Origin: Methanobacteriota archaeon
GTDB taxonomy: Bacteria > Bacteroidota > Bacteroidia > Flavobacteriales_D > Sanyastnellaceae
Assembly: GCA_002723115.1 (NCBI GenBank)
Contig: PBNL01000044.1
Coordinates: 1-52,087, forward strand
Direction: 5' to 3'
Length of the DNA: 52,087 nucleotides
Shown here: one piece after another, positions 37,158 through 46,886 of the stretch
Layout: each line of letters begins with the position of its first letter
How positions within the stretch are numbered: position 1 is the first letter of the stretch
Position numbers and translations under genes: made by a program
The notes under the pieces: model-generated
Databases searched by the model: none
What the model saw: the letters and a program-made list of their open reading frames with translations, nothing else
What the model was told of the DNA's origin: nothing

Positions 37158-38234
37158 ATGCAAAACAAAACTCAAAAATATTTCATTATAGCCGGTGAGG
37201 CATCTGGAGATATTTATGGCGCCCAAATTGCTAAAGAAATCAACTCTAAAACATCAGCTGAAATTAAAGGTTGGGGTGGTGATAAAATGAGTGCTGAAGG
37301 AGTAAATGTAAGTAAGCACTACAGGGATTTAGCTTTTATGGGATTTGTTGAGGTTTTACTCAATTTGAACACCATTCGTAAAAATCTAAACCAATGTTGG
37401 GAGGAGATCATTTCATTTAATCCAGATGCATTGATACTAGTTGATTTTCCAGGATTTAATATGAGGATAGCAAAGAAGGCAAAACTCTCTGGAATGAAGA
37501 CATATCAGGTTATTTGCCCTCAGATTTGGGCTTGGAAAGCTTCTAGAATAATGCAACTGAAAAGAGATTACAATGCTGTTTTTCCCGCTCTTCCATTTGA
37601 AGACCAAATCCTGAAAAAAGGTGGAGTAAATTCTCAACCTTTAGGCCATCCTATCATTGACACTTTTGACGATTATAAAATTGAAAAAAAGAAAGGTCAA
37701 ATAGCACTTCTCCCAGGTTCTAGAAAACAAGAGCTCAAGAAAATGCTCCCGGTTTTTATCGACGTGGCAAAAAACATGAAAGACTTTGAATTTGTAATAG
37801 CAGGAGCTCCTGGATTGAAAGTTGAATCCTATGGCAATCTTGATGGTATCAAGTTAATTTTTGGCAAGACGCGGGAACTGTTAGCTGAATCTGAAGTAGC
37901 AATTATAACTTCTGGAACAGCAACACTAGAGGCTGCTCTTTTAGGGACAAAACAAGTAATTGCCTATAAAACAAGTTCCATCAACTTCCTAATAGCTAAA
38001 CTTCTTGTCAAAGTGAAACACATCGGTTTGCCTAATTTAATTCTAGGAAGGGAGATCATTCCAGAATTAATTCAAAGCGATTGTTCTGCTAATAAAATTG
38101 AAACTTCTTTAATTGAAATCTTAAACACTAATCAGCAGGAAACTGAATTAAAGGAGCTAAGAGTAAAATTGGGTGAAAGCGGAGCAAGTAATAGGATAGC
38201 TAATTACATTATTAAAGATTCTTCAAGCTCATAG
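37158..38234 (+). CDS. lpxB: Lipid-A-disaccharide synthase LpxB
   Basis: LpxB (GT19) condenses UDP-diacylglucosamine with lipid X to form the lipid A disaccharide at the inner face of the cytoplasmic membrane. The 358-residue protein has the N-terminal AGEASGDIYGAQ, the VDFPGFNMRIAKKAK segment, CPQIWAWK, and LLPGSRKQELKKMLP, then SGTATLEAAL near the donor site. Its length is slightly short for the family. Its last 23 bp overlap the 3' end of the convergent MuiA-like gene. Confidence 0.96.
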   Translation: MQNKTQKYFIIAGEASGDIYGAQIAKEINSKTSAEIKGWGGDKMSAEGVNVSKHYRDLAFMGFVEVLLNLNTIRKNLNQCWEEIISFNPDALILVDFPGFNMRIAKKAKLSGMKTYQVICPQIWAWKASRIMQLKRDYNAVFPALPFEDQILKKGGVNSQPLGHPIIDTFDDYKIEKKKGQIALLPGSRKQELKKMLPVFIDVAKNMKDFEFVIAGAPGLKVESYGNLDGIKLIFGKTRELLAESEVAIITSGTATLEAALLGTKQVIAYKTSSINFLIAKLLVKVKHIGLPNLILGREIIPELIQSDCSANKIETSLIEILNTNQQETELKELRVKLGESGASNRIANYIIKDSSSS

Positions 38235-39765
38235 AACTTGGGTAAGATACTGTTAATACATAAGTAACCACTTTTCTTTCTAGAGGCGCTAATTCAATAT
38301 TGAATGCTATCTCATGATTTGCTGAATCCACTACACCACCGTCATTTGAAGTAGCAGTAATAGAAATGTCTGAATTTCTATTTTTCACCCTAGGTAGTTT
38401 ATCAGCAAGATTTACCTTAATAGAATCGCTATGCGTGTTTTCAATGGCTAGTTTCCAGGTTTGGATTACCTCATTTTTACCACCAAATCGTTTTGACAAA
38501 CTAGATTCAGCACTTAATTGACGAGAACACAATACATGCGGGTCATTTCCCAAATTCACATCAAGCGTATCGCCAACAACAGGGATATTTAACTGGTACC
38601 AACCTAAATATGAGTTAGATGAAACAACGTTTGCTTTTCCAGGCATGAGCTGTTTATCAGACCAATCGCTACATCTAACCATTGCGTAAGCTGACGTATT
38701 AATTGCTGGGGCAGCATAATATTCCACTTCACCTTCTAATAGGAAACTGCCTATTTCGAATTTTTGGGATTGTCTTGAGCTTTTAAGGTTAACTAAACCC
38801 TCTAGCTCAAATGAATACTTGGTGTCTCCCGCGTATGAGACAGAATTTTCAAATTCAATTTCTTCATCCTCTTCGACAGCTCCATACATAACTTCCGTTC
38901 TTACATAAGATGGCGCGTCTTGTTCAATAACCCAATCTTCAAATTGGTTTGGCATAAGACTTTCTGCTGGCCTTCCACTTAGCAATTCTACCTCAACACC
39001 TAACCAGTCAATTCCTGATTTCTGTTGAACTTGAGCCTGTCGCTTCACGAACACCTCCCCCTCTTCGTAGTATAGACTGTATTGTGGAGTCCAACCTGCT
39101 TTTGAAGTCATATATCTCACTGTTACGAATTCCGTCTTTGAGTTCATTGACACATTTGTAAGTACCAAATGAATTTCACCTTCCTTCCCTACTCCTTCAT
39201 TAATCAATGAACTCTTCCTACTCTCTAATTCTGCAATCTTAGATGCTGCCGTTTCAATATCTAGTTCTACATCTAATATCTCTAAGCCCAAATCCTGATT
39301 TCTCTCCCTCAAAAAATCCGCCATTTCAATCAAATCATCTACTAATAGAACTTCTTGATCAGATCCAATTTTTCTATTTGCCTTTAGGAAAGCTCTTTCT
39401 TCATTTAATGTATGAAGTAGTGCTTCGTACATCTGTTTTTGAAATTTCAATAGTGAGATTGAATCAGATAAACTATTAATGTTGTGCTTGTTTGGGTTTT
39501 CGCTATCTATTCGCTTGTAGTTAAGTGACTCTAAAACAATTCCGTTAGGAAGGTCTACTTGAATTGAACTCCTATTTAAACTGGTTGCGATTCCTCCCAC
39601 TGTGAGCTCTAATTTCTCCCCACTAAATTTTACTGAATCAGAATGCTCTACTAGTGCGCCGCTTTGGTATACATCTATAGTTGAAGCAGGCCAAACCACT
39701 TGAGTTTGGGCTATTGCAACGGTTGTAAAAAGAAATGAAAATACAGCTAGTGAAAATCTAATCAT
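38212..39765 (-). CDS. Secreted DUF4139 (MuiA-like) protein
   Basis: The protein has 517 residues with a clear signal peptide (MIRFSLAVFSFLFTTVAIAQ). An N-terminal DUF4140-like part (STIDVYQSGALVEHSD) is followed by a coiled coil at about 95-180. The DUF4139 beta-rich domain comes after it, with RYMTSKAGWTPQYSLYY and the C-terminal LAPLERKVVTYVLTVSYP. The family is named after a mucoidy inhibitor phenotype, but its biochemical role is not known. It follows the DUF4249 lipoprotein gene by 21 bp and is probably co-transcribed with it. Confidence 0.85.
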   Translation of the reverse strand: MIRFSLAVFSFLFTTVAIAQTQVVWPASTIDVYQSGALVEHSDSVKFSGEKLELTVGGIATSLNRSSIQVDLPNGIVLESLNYKRIDSENPNKHNINSLSDSISLLKFQKQMYEALLHTLNEERAFLKANRKIGSDQEVLLVDDLIEMADFLRERNQDLGLEILDVELDIETAASKIAELESRKSSLINEGVGKEGEIHLVLTNVSMNSKTEFVTVRYMTSKAGWTPQYSLYYEEGEVFVKRQAQVQQKSGIDWLGVEVELLSGRPAESLMPNQFEDWVIEQDAPSYVRTEVMYGAVEEDEEIEFENSVSYAGDTKYSFELEGLVNLKSSRQSQKFEIGSFLLEGEVEYYAAPAINTSAYAMVRCSDWSDKQLMPGKANVVSSNSYLGWYQLNIPVVGDTLDVNLGNDPHVLCSRQLSAESSLSKRFGGKNEVIQTWKLAIENTHSDSIKVNLADKLPRVKNRNSDISITATSNDGGVVDSANHEIAFNIELAPLERKVVTYVLTVSYPSSMSLKNL

Positions 39766-39786
39766 AAGAGAAATTTACTTTAAAAA

Positions 39787-40791
39787 TTAAGGTTGACAGA
39801 TAATTGTATCTACATCCTCAGAAATAGCAACCCACCACCCTAGAGCTGAATCTAAATGTGAAATAACATTAGTAGGAGGTGCAAATGGATTTGTTTGGGC
39901 TGAAAAAGCCATCTCGTAACTAAGTATAGATTCGTATGCCTTGTGATCAATAGTTTCAAGTTTAGTCAATACAGTATCACCAACTTTCCATAGTCCTGTC
40001 TCTAAAGGATCATGATAATCATTTTCCGTGGGAATTCTAATAGTCATATACTCTACATCATCACCATTAATCAGAATATCATCCCAAAGTGATCCAATGG
40101 GATAAACGTAAAACGGGTCTTTAACTTGGCCTGCAAGTTCATGCCAGTAAGGATATTGATTCATTCTTCTTGATGCCCACCTGTAACAATTACCAAGTGT
40201 GTCAGGATCGGTATATGCGATATTGATTACTCCTAATGAATCAGATAATGAACCCTCTGGAAAAAAGAAATGTTGATCATTAAAAGGAATAGGAGGATAC
40301 ATTGTTGTCGTCCCTGTAGTTGAGTAGTTTTCGTAGGTCACGTTGAGTTGGTACTCAGTGTTAATAGTGCCTATTAGATCGGTTTGGCCTACTACAGTGT
40401 ATACTGGGAAAGGGTAAATTTCAAAATAATAAGGAGGCAATTTAAATTTTTCATACAAGTAAATTAATTGCTCAGGTTCTAGTGCATTCGTTAGAACTTC
40501 TACTAACTCTGTAGTATCTCCATTAATAACCACATTAACCTCAGCTCCAGATACATTGTAGAAATCAGAGTAAAAACTGAACTCTATAGGATCAAAATAT
40601 CCTTGGGTAATTCCTAATAAAACAACTGGCTTTTTCCCTTCTTTGATTACTCCTTCAACAAACAGCATTGGATCAGCGTCTGGAATATCAACATCTACAA
40701 CCTTTGAACAGTTTGAAATTACTAAAGCCATTCCCACTAAAACAGTGGTTAACAATAGCTTGGTTTTTTTGATATTAAATTGTTTCAACAT
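39787..40791 (-). CDS. DUF4249 lipoprotein
   Basis: The true start is the ATG at 40791 (MLKQFNIKKT), giving 334 residues. The open frame runs 44 codons further upstream into the divergent nusB gene, but without family-like sequence. The N-terminus is a lipoprotein signal ending VISNC, with lipidated Cys28, then DVDIPDADPMLFVEGVI, the typical DUF4249 opening. These proteins are common Bacteroidota surface or periplasmic lipoproteins of unknown role, often near TonB receptors. An exact -7 box lies four bases before the ATG. Confidence 0.85.
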   Translation of the reverse strand: MLKQFNIKKTKLLLTTVLVGMALVISNCSKVVDVDIPDADPMLFVEGVIKEGKKPVVLLGITQGYFDPIEFSFYSDFYNVSGAEVNVVINGDTTELVEVLTNALEPEQLIYLYEKFKLPPYYFEIYPFPVYTVVGQTDLIGTINTEYQLNVTYENYSTTGTTTMYPPIPFNDQHFFFPEGSLSDSLGVINIAYTDPDTLGNCYRWASRRMNQYPYWHELAGQVKDPFYVYPIGSLWDDILINGDDVEYMTIRIPTENDYHDPLETGLWKVGDTVLTKLETIDHKAYESILSYEMAFSAQTNPFAPPTNVISHLDSALGWWVAISEDVDTIICQP

Positions 40792-40795
40792 GTTG

Positions 40796-40803
40796 CAAAA
40801 GTA
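40796..40803 (-). promoter_or_regulatory. Bacteroidota-type -7 element for the DUF4249 gene
   Basis: On the minus strand this reads TACTTTTG, an exact TAnnTTTG match, followed by CAAC and then the ATG at 40791. The four-base gap predicts a leaderless mRNA and supports the shortened start. A dyad, ATGCA-N7-TGCAT at 40805-40821, lies immediately upstream. Confidence 0.6.
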
Positions 40804-40839
40804 GATGCATAATATCTGCATATGGAAGTCATGATTGCC

Positions 40840-40847
40840 TAAATTCG
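40840..40847 (+). promoter_or_regulatory. Possible -7 element for nusB
   Basis: TAAATTCG differs from TAnnTTTG by one base and ends 16 bases before the nusB ATG. It shares the 72-bp divergent region with the DUF4249 promoter. Confidence 0.35.
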
Positions 40848-40863
40848 CAAAACGAACATTGCC

Positions 40864-41805
40864 ATGCTGAACCGACGCCACATTCGCATCAAAATTCTTC
40901 ATATCCTTTACGGATTTTACCAAGACGAAGAATCTGATTCTGTAAAAGCAAAAAAAGCTCTAGACCACAGTATCCTAAAGATGCATGAGCTATACCTTCT
41001 GTTGTTAAATATGATTGCTGGTCTACAAGGTATTGCAATTGACAGAATAGAAACAGCTAGAAAAAAGCAAATGCCAACTGAAGAGGATTTACATCCAAAC
41101 ACCAAGTTTGTGAGAAATGCTCCACTTAGAATTCTTGTAAATAGTAAAAACTTACAAAAGGCATCAGAAGAACTAGGAGTAGGCTGGAGTAATAATCAAG
41201 AGTTATTGAGAAATATGCTTAGAGACCTCATCGAAGATGAAGAGTACTCTGGATACATGAGTTCTGATGAAAGAGGGTTTAAACACGACAAGGATTCACT
41301 TATCAGGATGTTTAAAAAGAATCTAATTAATCAAGAACCATTTCAGTATATGCTAGAAGAAGAAAGCATTTTCTGGATGGATGATTTAGATCTTGCGAGC
41401 TCTATGGTAATCAAAACCTTGAAGTCAATCAACGAGGAGTCTGACGAAGTAGAGCTATTAACTGTATGGAGGGAGGACGACGATGATAAAGATTTTATGG
41501 AGGGTTTGTTTGCACAATCTTTAGCTCAAGGGACAGATAATGAAGCACTTATTAAAGAGGGAGCCCAAAACTGGGAATTAGAACGCATTGCTCTTACTGA
41601 TAAGATATTGATGAAAATGGCCTTAGCTGAAGCTAAGTTCTTCCCTACTATTCCCCTAAAAGTTACTCTCAACGAATACATTGAATTGTCAAAGTATTAC
41701 AGCACTGACAAGAGCCATGGTTTTATCAATGGAATACTTGATCAACTTTTCATGAAGCTTGTTGAATCTGGGGATATCAAAAAGACCGGCAGAGGACTAG
41801 TTTAA
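40864..41805 (+). CDS. nusB: Transcription antitermination protein NusB, long Bacteroidota form
   Basis: NusB with NusE (S10) binds boxA RNA and prevents premature termination, mainly in rRNA operons. The recognisable NusB core is the C-terminal part (about 205-305), with ELERIALTDKILMKMALAEA and IPLKVTLNEYIELSKYYS followed by GFINGILD. The N-terminus (RRHIRIKILHILYGFYQD) also looks like the NusB first helix. Between them lies an insertion of about 150 residues, making 313 in total against about 140 in E. coli. That insertion is usual for this phylum. The gene probably starts the run leading to uvrA. Confidence 0.92.
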   Translation: MLNRRHIRIKILHILYGFYQDEESDSVKAKKALDHSILKMHELYLLLLNMIAGLQGIAIDRIETARKKQMPTEEDLHPNTKFVRNAPLRILVNSKNLQKASEELGVGWSNNQELLRNMLRDLIEDEEYSGYMSSDERGFKHDKDSLIRMFKKNLINQEPFQYMLEEESIFWMDDLDLASSMVIKTLKSINEESDEVELLTVWREDDDDKDFMEGLFAQSLAQGTDNEALIKEGAQNWELERIALTDKILMKMALAEAKFFPTIPLKVTLNEYIELSKYYSTDKSHGFINGILDQLFMKLVESGDIKKTGRGLV

Positions 41806-41806
41806 T

Positions 41807-42283
41807 ATGAGAAACTGGGGTGCAATATTGATTTGGTTTGGCTTATTGTGCTTTTGCAATTGCACAAGTGACAATGAAAGATTAAGCACTGATCTTATCA
41901 ATTTTCCTGAAACTGCCTCATCAATTAAGGGTAATGACGAATTCCCAAAAATAGAATTTGAAAATCCAGTATTAGACTTTGGTACAATTGCAGCTGGCAA
42001 AAGAATCTCGCATAGTTTCAAATTCACTAATACTGGCAATGCCCCATTGTTAATTTCAAATGTGCATCCTTCATGCGGATGTACAGTTGCAAGTGGTTGG
42101 ACAAAAACCGCAATACAGCCTGGGGATGGTGGAGTAATCGACGTAATATTTGACAGCACCGACAGAACAGGAGTGCAAAGCAAAAGAATTGATATCTCTA
42201 CTAATTCTAAACCAGCATTATCCCAACTATATTTAAAGGGAAATGTTATAGGACCTGACTTTACTACAGAAGATTTAAAATAA
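41807..42283 (+). CDS. DUF1573 lipoprotein
   Basis: The 158-residue protein has a hydrophobic signal and a Cys cluster (LLCFCNCTSD) that could serve as a lipobox. A DUF1573 Ig-like domain follows at about 45-150, with LDFGTIAAGKRISHSFKFTN, HPSCGCTVASGW and IQPGDGGVIDVIFDS. The SCGCT motif is the family hallmark. The biochemical function is unknown. It begins one base after the nusB stop and precedes yajC by 16 bp, a neighbourhood I would expect in Bacteroidota. Confidence 0.88.
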   Translation: MRNWGAILIWFGLLCFCNCTSDNERLSTDLINFPETASSIKGNDEFPKIEFENPVLDFGTIAAGKRISHSFKFTNTGNAPLLISNVHPSCGCTVASGWTKTAIQPGDGGVIDVIFDSTDRTGVQSKRIDISTNSKPALSQLYLKGNVIGPDFTTEDLK

Positions 42284-42299
42284 CTTAGACAACTACATT

Positions 42300-42605
42300 A
42301 TGCTAAACCTATTACTACAAGCAGAAGCTACAGAACCAGGATTTCCTTGGTTACTATTCGGAGGAATGTTCCTCATATTCTACTTCTTCATGATTAGACC
42401 TCAAATGAAAAGACAGAGAGAGTCTAAAGAATATAGAGATGCAGTTTCAAAAGGTGATAAAGTTGTTACTATTGGTGGTTTACATGGAAAGGTGATATCT
42501 GTAAGTGATCAAACAGTTGTTTTAGAATTAGAATCGGGAAAAGTTAGAGTTTCAAAAACTGCTTTAAGCCCTACAGGATCTCCAGATTCGGAAGAAGTGA
42601 AATAA
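42300..42605 (+). CDS. yajC: Preprotein translocase accessory subunit YajC
   Basis: YajC joins SecDF at the Sec translocon. The 101-residue protein has one N-terminal membrane helix (WLLFGGMFLIFYFFMIRPQ) directly followed by the family motif RPQMKRQRESKEYRDAV. A small beta domain comes next (KGDKVVTIGGLHGKV). Length and layout are typical. Confidence 0.96.
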   Translation: MLNLLLQAEATEPGFPWLLFGGMFLIFYFFMIRPQMKRQRESKEYRDAVSKGDKVVTIGGLHGKVISVSDQTVVLELESGKVRVSKTALSPTGSPDSEEVK

Positions 42606-42606
42606 A

Positions 42607-44052
42607 ATGAAAAGTGAGAACATATCGTCAATGCCATTGGCATTAGCCCTAGCTCCAATAGTGTTATTGGTTGTATTGCTTGGAACTAATGTATACTTTT
42701 TTGCTGACGACAGTTCTTATGGATCAAACCAAATGGCTTTGCTTATAGCAGCATTCGTTGCTGGCTGCATAGGAATGTACAGGGGGATTCAATGGAAAGC
42801 AATTAAGGACGCAATTTCAAATAACATCTCACAAGCTACAGAAGCCATAATCATACTTCTACTTATTGGATCATTAGCAGGAACATGGTTGATGGCTGGA
42901 ATAATTCCAGCGTTTATTCATTACGGACTTCTACTATTAGAACCAAATATATTTCTATTTGCAGCATGTATCGTTTGTGCTGTTCTTTCTCTTGCTACAG
43001 GTTCTTCTTGGGGAACTGTAGGCACTGTAGGTGTAGCATTAATAGGCATAGGAACAGCATTAGGTATTAGTGAAGGCTGGGTAGCGGGAGCTATAATTAG
43101 TGGCGCTTATTTTGGAGATAAATTAAGCCCTCTTTCTGATACAACTAACCTTGCACCAGCGGTAGCTGGAACTGATTTATTTACTCATATAAAGTATATG
43201 ACTATTACAACTGTTCCTAGCATTCTAATTGCTTTGGCAGTATTTTTAGTAGTAGGATTTACAGGTGGTGCAGCGTCTGAAAATGTGGAATTTGCTTCTG
43301 GTTTTGGTGAAGCTGTAAAATCTAAATTCAATATTCACCTGGGTTTATTTATTGCTCCTGTTGCAGTTTTAGTTCTTATTGCTCGAAAAGTTCCAGCAGC
43401 AGCATCACTTTTTATTGGAGTATTACTGGGGGCATTAACTACCATCTTATTCCAGCCAGAAGCTGTAAAAGAGATTGCTGGAGAAGAAATGAGTTATGCT
43501 CAAGCATCTTATTACTCAACAATGACATCAATGGCAGTTGATACTCATTTTGTTACTGGAAATGAGCTTGCAGACGATTTATTAAAAGCCAAAGGAATGG
43601 TGGGTATGATGAATACTATTTGGCTAATCATTTGTGCAATGATTTTTGGAGCAGTACTTCAGGCTGTAGGAATTTTAAAGAGGATTACAGATAGTTTAAT
43701 TAGTGGCGTTAATTCAGTACTAGGATTGATAGGAAGTACTGTTGGAACATGTCTTGCTTTTAATGTTCTAGCTTCTGATCAATACATTGCCATTGTTGTG
43801 CCAGGCAAAATGTATGCCGATGCATACAAGGATCAAGGCTTGGCTCCTGAAAATTTGAGTAGAACTTTAGAAGATGCAGGAACTGTAACTTCAGTATTAA
43901 TTCCATGGAACACATGTGGAGTGGCACAAAGCGGAATATTGGGTGTTGCTACTTTAGCATATGCACCATTCTGCATTTTCAACTGGGTTAGTCCCATTAT
44001 GTCATTAGTTGTAGCGGGATTTGGATTTAGGCTCAAGAGAGTCGAGGAATAA
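42607..44052 (+). CDS. nhaC: Na+/H+ antiporter, NhaC family
   Basis: The 481-residue polytopic protein has about twelve membrane helices. Family-like stretches are IGSLAGTWLMAGIIPAF, ATGSSWGTVGTVGVAL, AYFGDKLSPLSDTTNLAPA (a likely ion-coordination region) and DAGTVTSVLIPWNTCG. NhaC-type carriers exchange Na+ for H+, which would fit an organism that pumps Na+ with NQR. Malate/lactate antiport is known for related members, so the substrate is not certain. The stop shares one base with the uvrA ATG. Confidence 0.88.
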   Translation: MKSENISSMPLALALAPIVLLVVLLGTNVYFFADDSSYGSNQMALLIAAFVAGCIGMYRGIQWKAIKDAISNNISQATEAIIILLLIGSLAGTWLMAGIIPAFIHYGLLLLEPNIFLFAACIVCAVLSLATGSSWGTVGTVGVALIGIGTALGISEGWVAGAIISGAYFGDKLSPLSDTTNLAPAVAGTDLFTHIKYMTITTVPSILIALAVFLVVGFTGGAASENVEFASGFGEAVKSKFNIHLGLFIAPVAVLVLIARKVPAAASLFIGVLLGALTTILFQPEAVKEIAGEEMSYAQASYYSTMTSMAVDTHFVTGNELADDLLKAKGMVGMMNTIWLIICAMIFGAVLQAVGILKRITDSLISGVNSVLGLIGSTVGTCLAFNVLASDQYIAIVVPGKMYADAYKDQGLAPENLSRTLEDAGTVTSVLIPWNTCGVAQSGILGVATLAYAPFCIFNWVSPIMSLVVAGFGFRLKRVEE

Positions 44053-46871
44053 TGGACAATGGAAATGAGTACATCGAAATCAATGGAGCGAGAGAGCATA
44101 ATCTCCAGAATATTGATGTAACTCTTCCTAGAAATAAACTAATTGTATTTACTGGAGTAAGTGGATCTGGTAAATCATCACTTGCTTTTGATACTATTTA
44201 CGCAGAGGGTTCGCGTAGATACATGGAAACTCTCAATTCATATGCCAGACAATTTATTGGCGGATTAAAGCGTCCTGATGTTGAACACATAAGTGGACTA
44301 AGTCCTGTTATAAGTATAGAACAGAAAACCGTTACAAGGAGTCCTAGATCAACTGTTGGAACTGTAACAGAAGTTCATGATTTTCTAAGACTTTTATTCG
44401 CAAGAGCTGCAAATGCCTTTTCTCTGGAAACAGGCGAACCCATGGTGAAAAATTCTGATGAGGATATCACATCAAGTATAGAAAAGAGGTTTAATAAGAC
44501 TAAACTATTAATACTCGCACCCATAGTACGTGGACGTAAAGGACACTACAGGGAACTCTTTGAAAACGCAAGAAAACAAGGATATGTCAGAGCTAGAGTT
44601 GATGGAGACATTGTTGAATTAGACTCAGGATTCAAAGTAGATAGGTATAAGATTCACGACATAGAGTTAGTTGTAGACAGAATAATTGTTGGCGGAGATA
44701 GCACAAGGCTTAAAAATTCAATTAGAACAGCACTGAAGCTCGGGAAGGGGTCAATGAGTGTAATTGAACATGGAGTGATAAATCCTAGACCTGTGCACTA
44801 TTCACGAAACTTGATGTGTCCAACAACTGGAATTGCATACTCAGACCCAGAGCCAAATCTTTTTTCTTTCAATTCACCTTATGGTGCTTGCCCAACTTGT
44901 AACGGATTGGGAACAGTAGCAAAAGTTGATAGAGATTTAGTTTTTCCTGACCCTAAAAAAAGTGTTAGAAAAGGTGGTATTGCTCCATTAGGAGAATTAA
45001 CTAGCAATAAAATATCGAACATCATAGAAGCGATTATTACTTCACATGGGATGAAAGCGACTACTCCAATTGGTGAGTTAAGTGAGGAATTAATTGGAAT
45101 AATTCTGTATGGATCAAATGATAGCATTAAGCTGAGCAGCAAGTTTGGCAGGGATGAAACAGTTGAGTACGATGGTTTGGTTTCTATTGTAGAAAATGCA
45201 GCCGCTAAGGCCAAATCCATTCCACTCAAACGCTGGGCAAAACAGTTTATGCATAAGGTTGAATGTGCCAGTTGCTCAGGAACTCGGCTTAAACCTATTA
45301 GCCTTCAATTTAAAATTGCGGATAAAAACATTGCAGAATTAGGAGCTCTAGATTTCTTTAAATTATCTGAGTTTTTTGAAGGTATTGAAAATCACCTTAG
45401 CGATAAGCAAAACCAAATTGCACGCGAACCACTAAAAGAAATTCGAGAAAGAATTGGGTTTATGGTTGATGTTGGGCTAGGATATCTAAGTCTAGATAGA
45501 CCTGCACGTTCATTATCTGGAGGTGAAGGTCAGCGCATAAGATTAGCAACACAAATAGGGTCAAAACTAACAGAAGTGCTTTACATCCTTGACGAACCTT
45601 CAATAGGCCTACATCAAAGAGACAATCAAAAGCTTATTTCAAGTTTAAAAGCACTAAGAGACGCAGGAAATTCAGTAATTGTCGTTGAACACGATGAGGA
45701 CATGATGAAGAGTTCTGATTACCTAGTCGACATTGGTCCAGGAGCTGGAAAAAACGGTGGTCGAATCGTTGTAGCTGGTCCTCTAGAAAATCATTTGGGC
45801 TCAGATTCAACAACTGCAGAATACCTATTTGGCAAGAGGGAAATTGCTACTCCTAAGAAACGGAGAAAAGGCAACAAGAAAAAACTTACAATCAAAGGTG
45901 CTAAAGGTCACAATTTGAAGAATATAGACCTATGCATTCCCCTTGGCACATTCACTTGTATAGCTGGTGTAAGTGGTTCAGGAAAGAGCTCACTAATAAA
46001 CCAAACCCTCTACCCTGCCCTTCAAAATCATTTACATGAACCTATTAGGAATCCTTTGGCTTACAAAAAGATTCAAGGATTGGACAATTTGGATAAGGTT
46101 ATAGCTATAGACCAAACCCCTATAGGACGCACACCTCGCTCAAATCCAGCTACCTACACAGGCATGATGGATCATATTCGCAAACTATTCACTCTGCTAC
46201 CTGAATCCAAAATCAGAGGATACAAACCAGGACGATTTTCATTTAATGTTGTAGGCGGAAGATGTGAGGATTGTAAAGGAGCAGGCCTACGAACAGTTGA
46301 AATGAATTACCTCCCAGATGTTCACGTACCATGTGAATCTTGCGGTGGAAAAAGGTTTAATCGAGAAACATTAGAGGTAAGATACAAGGGCAAAAGCATT
46401 AGCGACGTATTAGACATGACCATTTCAGAAGCATATGATTTCTTTGATGCGCATCCTAAGTTGAAGAAAATAATCAGCACTCTTAAAGATGTTGGCCTTG
46501 GCTACATCAGTCTTGGGCAACCATCTACAACACTAAGTGGTGGAGAAGCACAAAGAGTTAAACTAGCATCTGAGTTAAGCAGAGCAAACACGGGAAATAC
46601 ACTTTATATTCTTGATGAACCCACGACTGGACTTCACTTTCAGGACGTTGAAATGTTATTAGAAGTGTTGAATAGATTAGTAAACTTAGGTAATACAGTT
46701 GTTGTAATTGAACATCACCTTGATGTTATAAAAGTTGCTGATCACGTAGTTGACATGGGGCCTGAAGGAGGAATAGGTGGAGGCCAAATTGTAGCACAAG
46801 GCACTCCAGAACAAGTCGCAAAAGAAGTAGATAGCCCCACAGGTAAATTTCTTGCTCAGATATTAGCTTAG
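44052..46871 (+). CDS. uvrA: Excinuclease ABC subunit UvrA
   Basis: UvrA is the damage-recognition ATPase of nucleotide excision repair and loads UvrB onto lesions. The 939-residue protein has two ABC modules, each with a Walker A (GVSGSGKSSLAF and GVSGSGKSSLIN) and signature (LSGGEGQRIRLA and LSGGEAQRVKLA). The second zinc module is intact (CEDC and CESC). The first is C256-P-T-T with C280-x2-C283: the second of the four usual Cys is Thr259. I believe this variant is common in the phylum. Length is normal. Confidence 0.97.
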   Translation: MDNGNEYIEINGAREHNLQNIDVTLPRNKLIVFTGVSGSGKSSLAFDTIYAEGSRRYMETLNSYARQFIGGLKRPDVEHISGLSPVISIEQKTVTRSPRSTVGTVTEVHDFLRLLFARAANAFSLETGEPMVKNSDEDITSSIEKRFNKTKLLILAPIVRGRKGHYRELFENARKQGYVRARVDGDIVELDSGFKVDRYKIHDIELVVDRIIVGGDSTRLKNSIRTALKLGKGSMSVIEHGVINPRPVHYSRNLMCPTTGIAYSDPEPNLFSFNSPYGACPTCNGLGTVAKVDRDLVFPDPKKSVRKGGIAPLGELTSNKISNIIEAIITSHGMKATTPIGELSEELIGIILYGSNDSIKLSSKFGRDETVEYDGLVSIVENAAAKAKSIPLKRWAKQFMHKVECASCSGTRLKPISLQFKIADKNIAELGALDFFKLSEFFEGIENHLSDKQNQIAREPLKEIRERIGFMVDVGLGYLSLDRPARSLSGGEGQRIRLATQIGSKLTEVLYILDEPSIGLHQRDNQKLISSLKALRDAGNSVIVVEHDEDMMKSSDYLVDIGPGAGKNGGRIVVAGPLENHLGSDSTTAEYLFGKREIATPKKRRKGNKKKLTIKGAKGHNLKNIDLCIPLGTFTCIAGVSGSGKSSLINQTLYPALQNHLHEPIRNPLAYKKIQGLDNLDKVIAIDQTPIGRTPRSNPATYTGMMDHIRKLFTLLPESKIRGYKPGRFSFNVVGGRCEDCKGAGLRTVEMNYLPDVHVPCESCGGKRFNRETLEVRYKGKSISDVLDMTISEAYDFFDAHPKLKKIISTLKDVGLGYISLGQPSTTLSGGEAQRVKLASELSRANTGNTLYILDEPTTGLHFQDVEMLLEVLNRLVNLGNTVVVIEHHLDVIKVADHVVDMGPEGGIGGGQIVAQGTPEQVAKEVDSPTGKFLAQILA

Positions 46872-46886
46872 CTTATCAGGCTTCGT

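Noticed and set aside
40792..40923. 44-codon N-terminal extension of the DUF4249 gene
   Set aside because: It would overlap nusB and bury the lipoprotein signal; the ATG at 40791 gives a normal lipobox and sits four bases from an exact -7 box.
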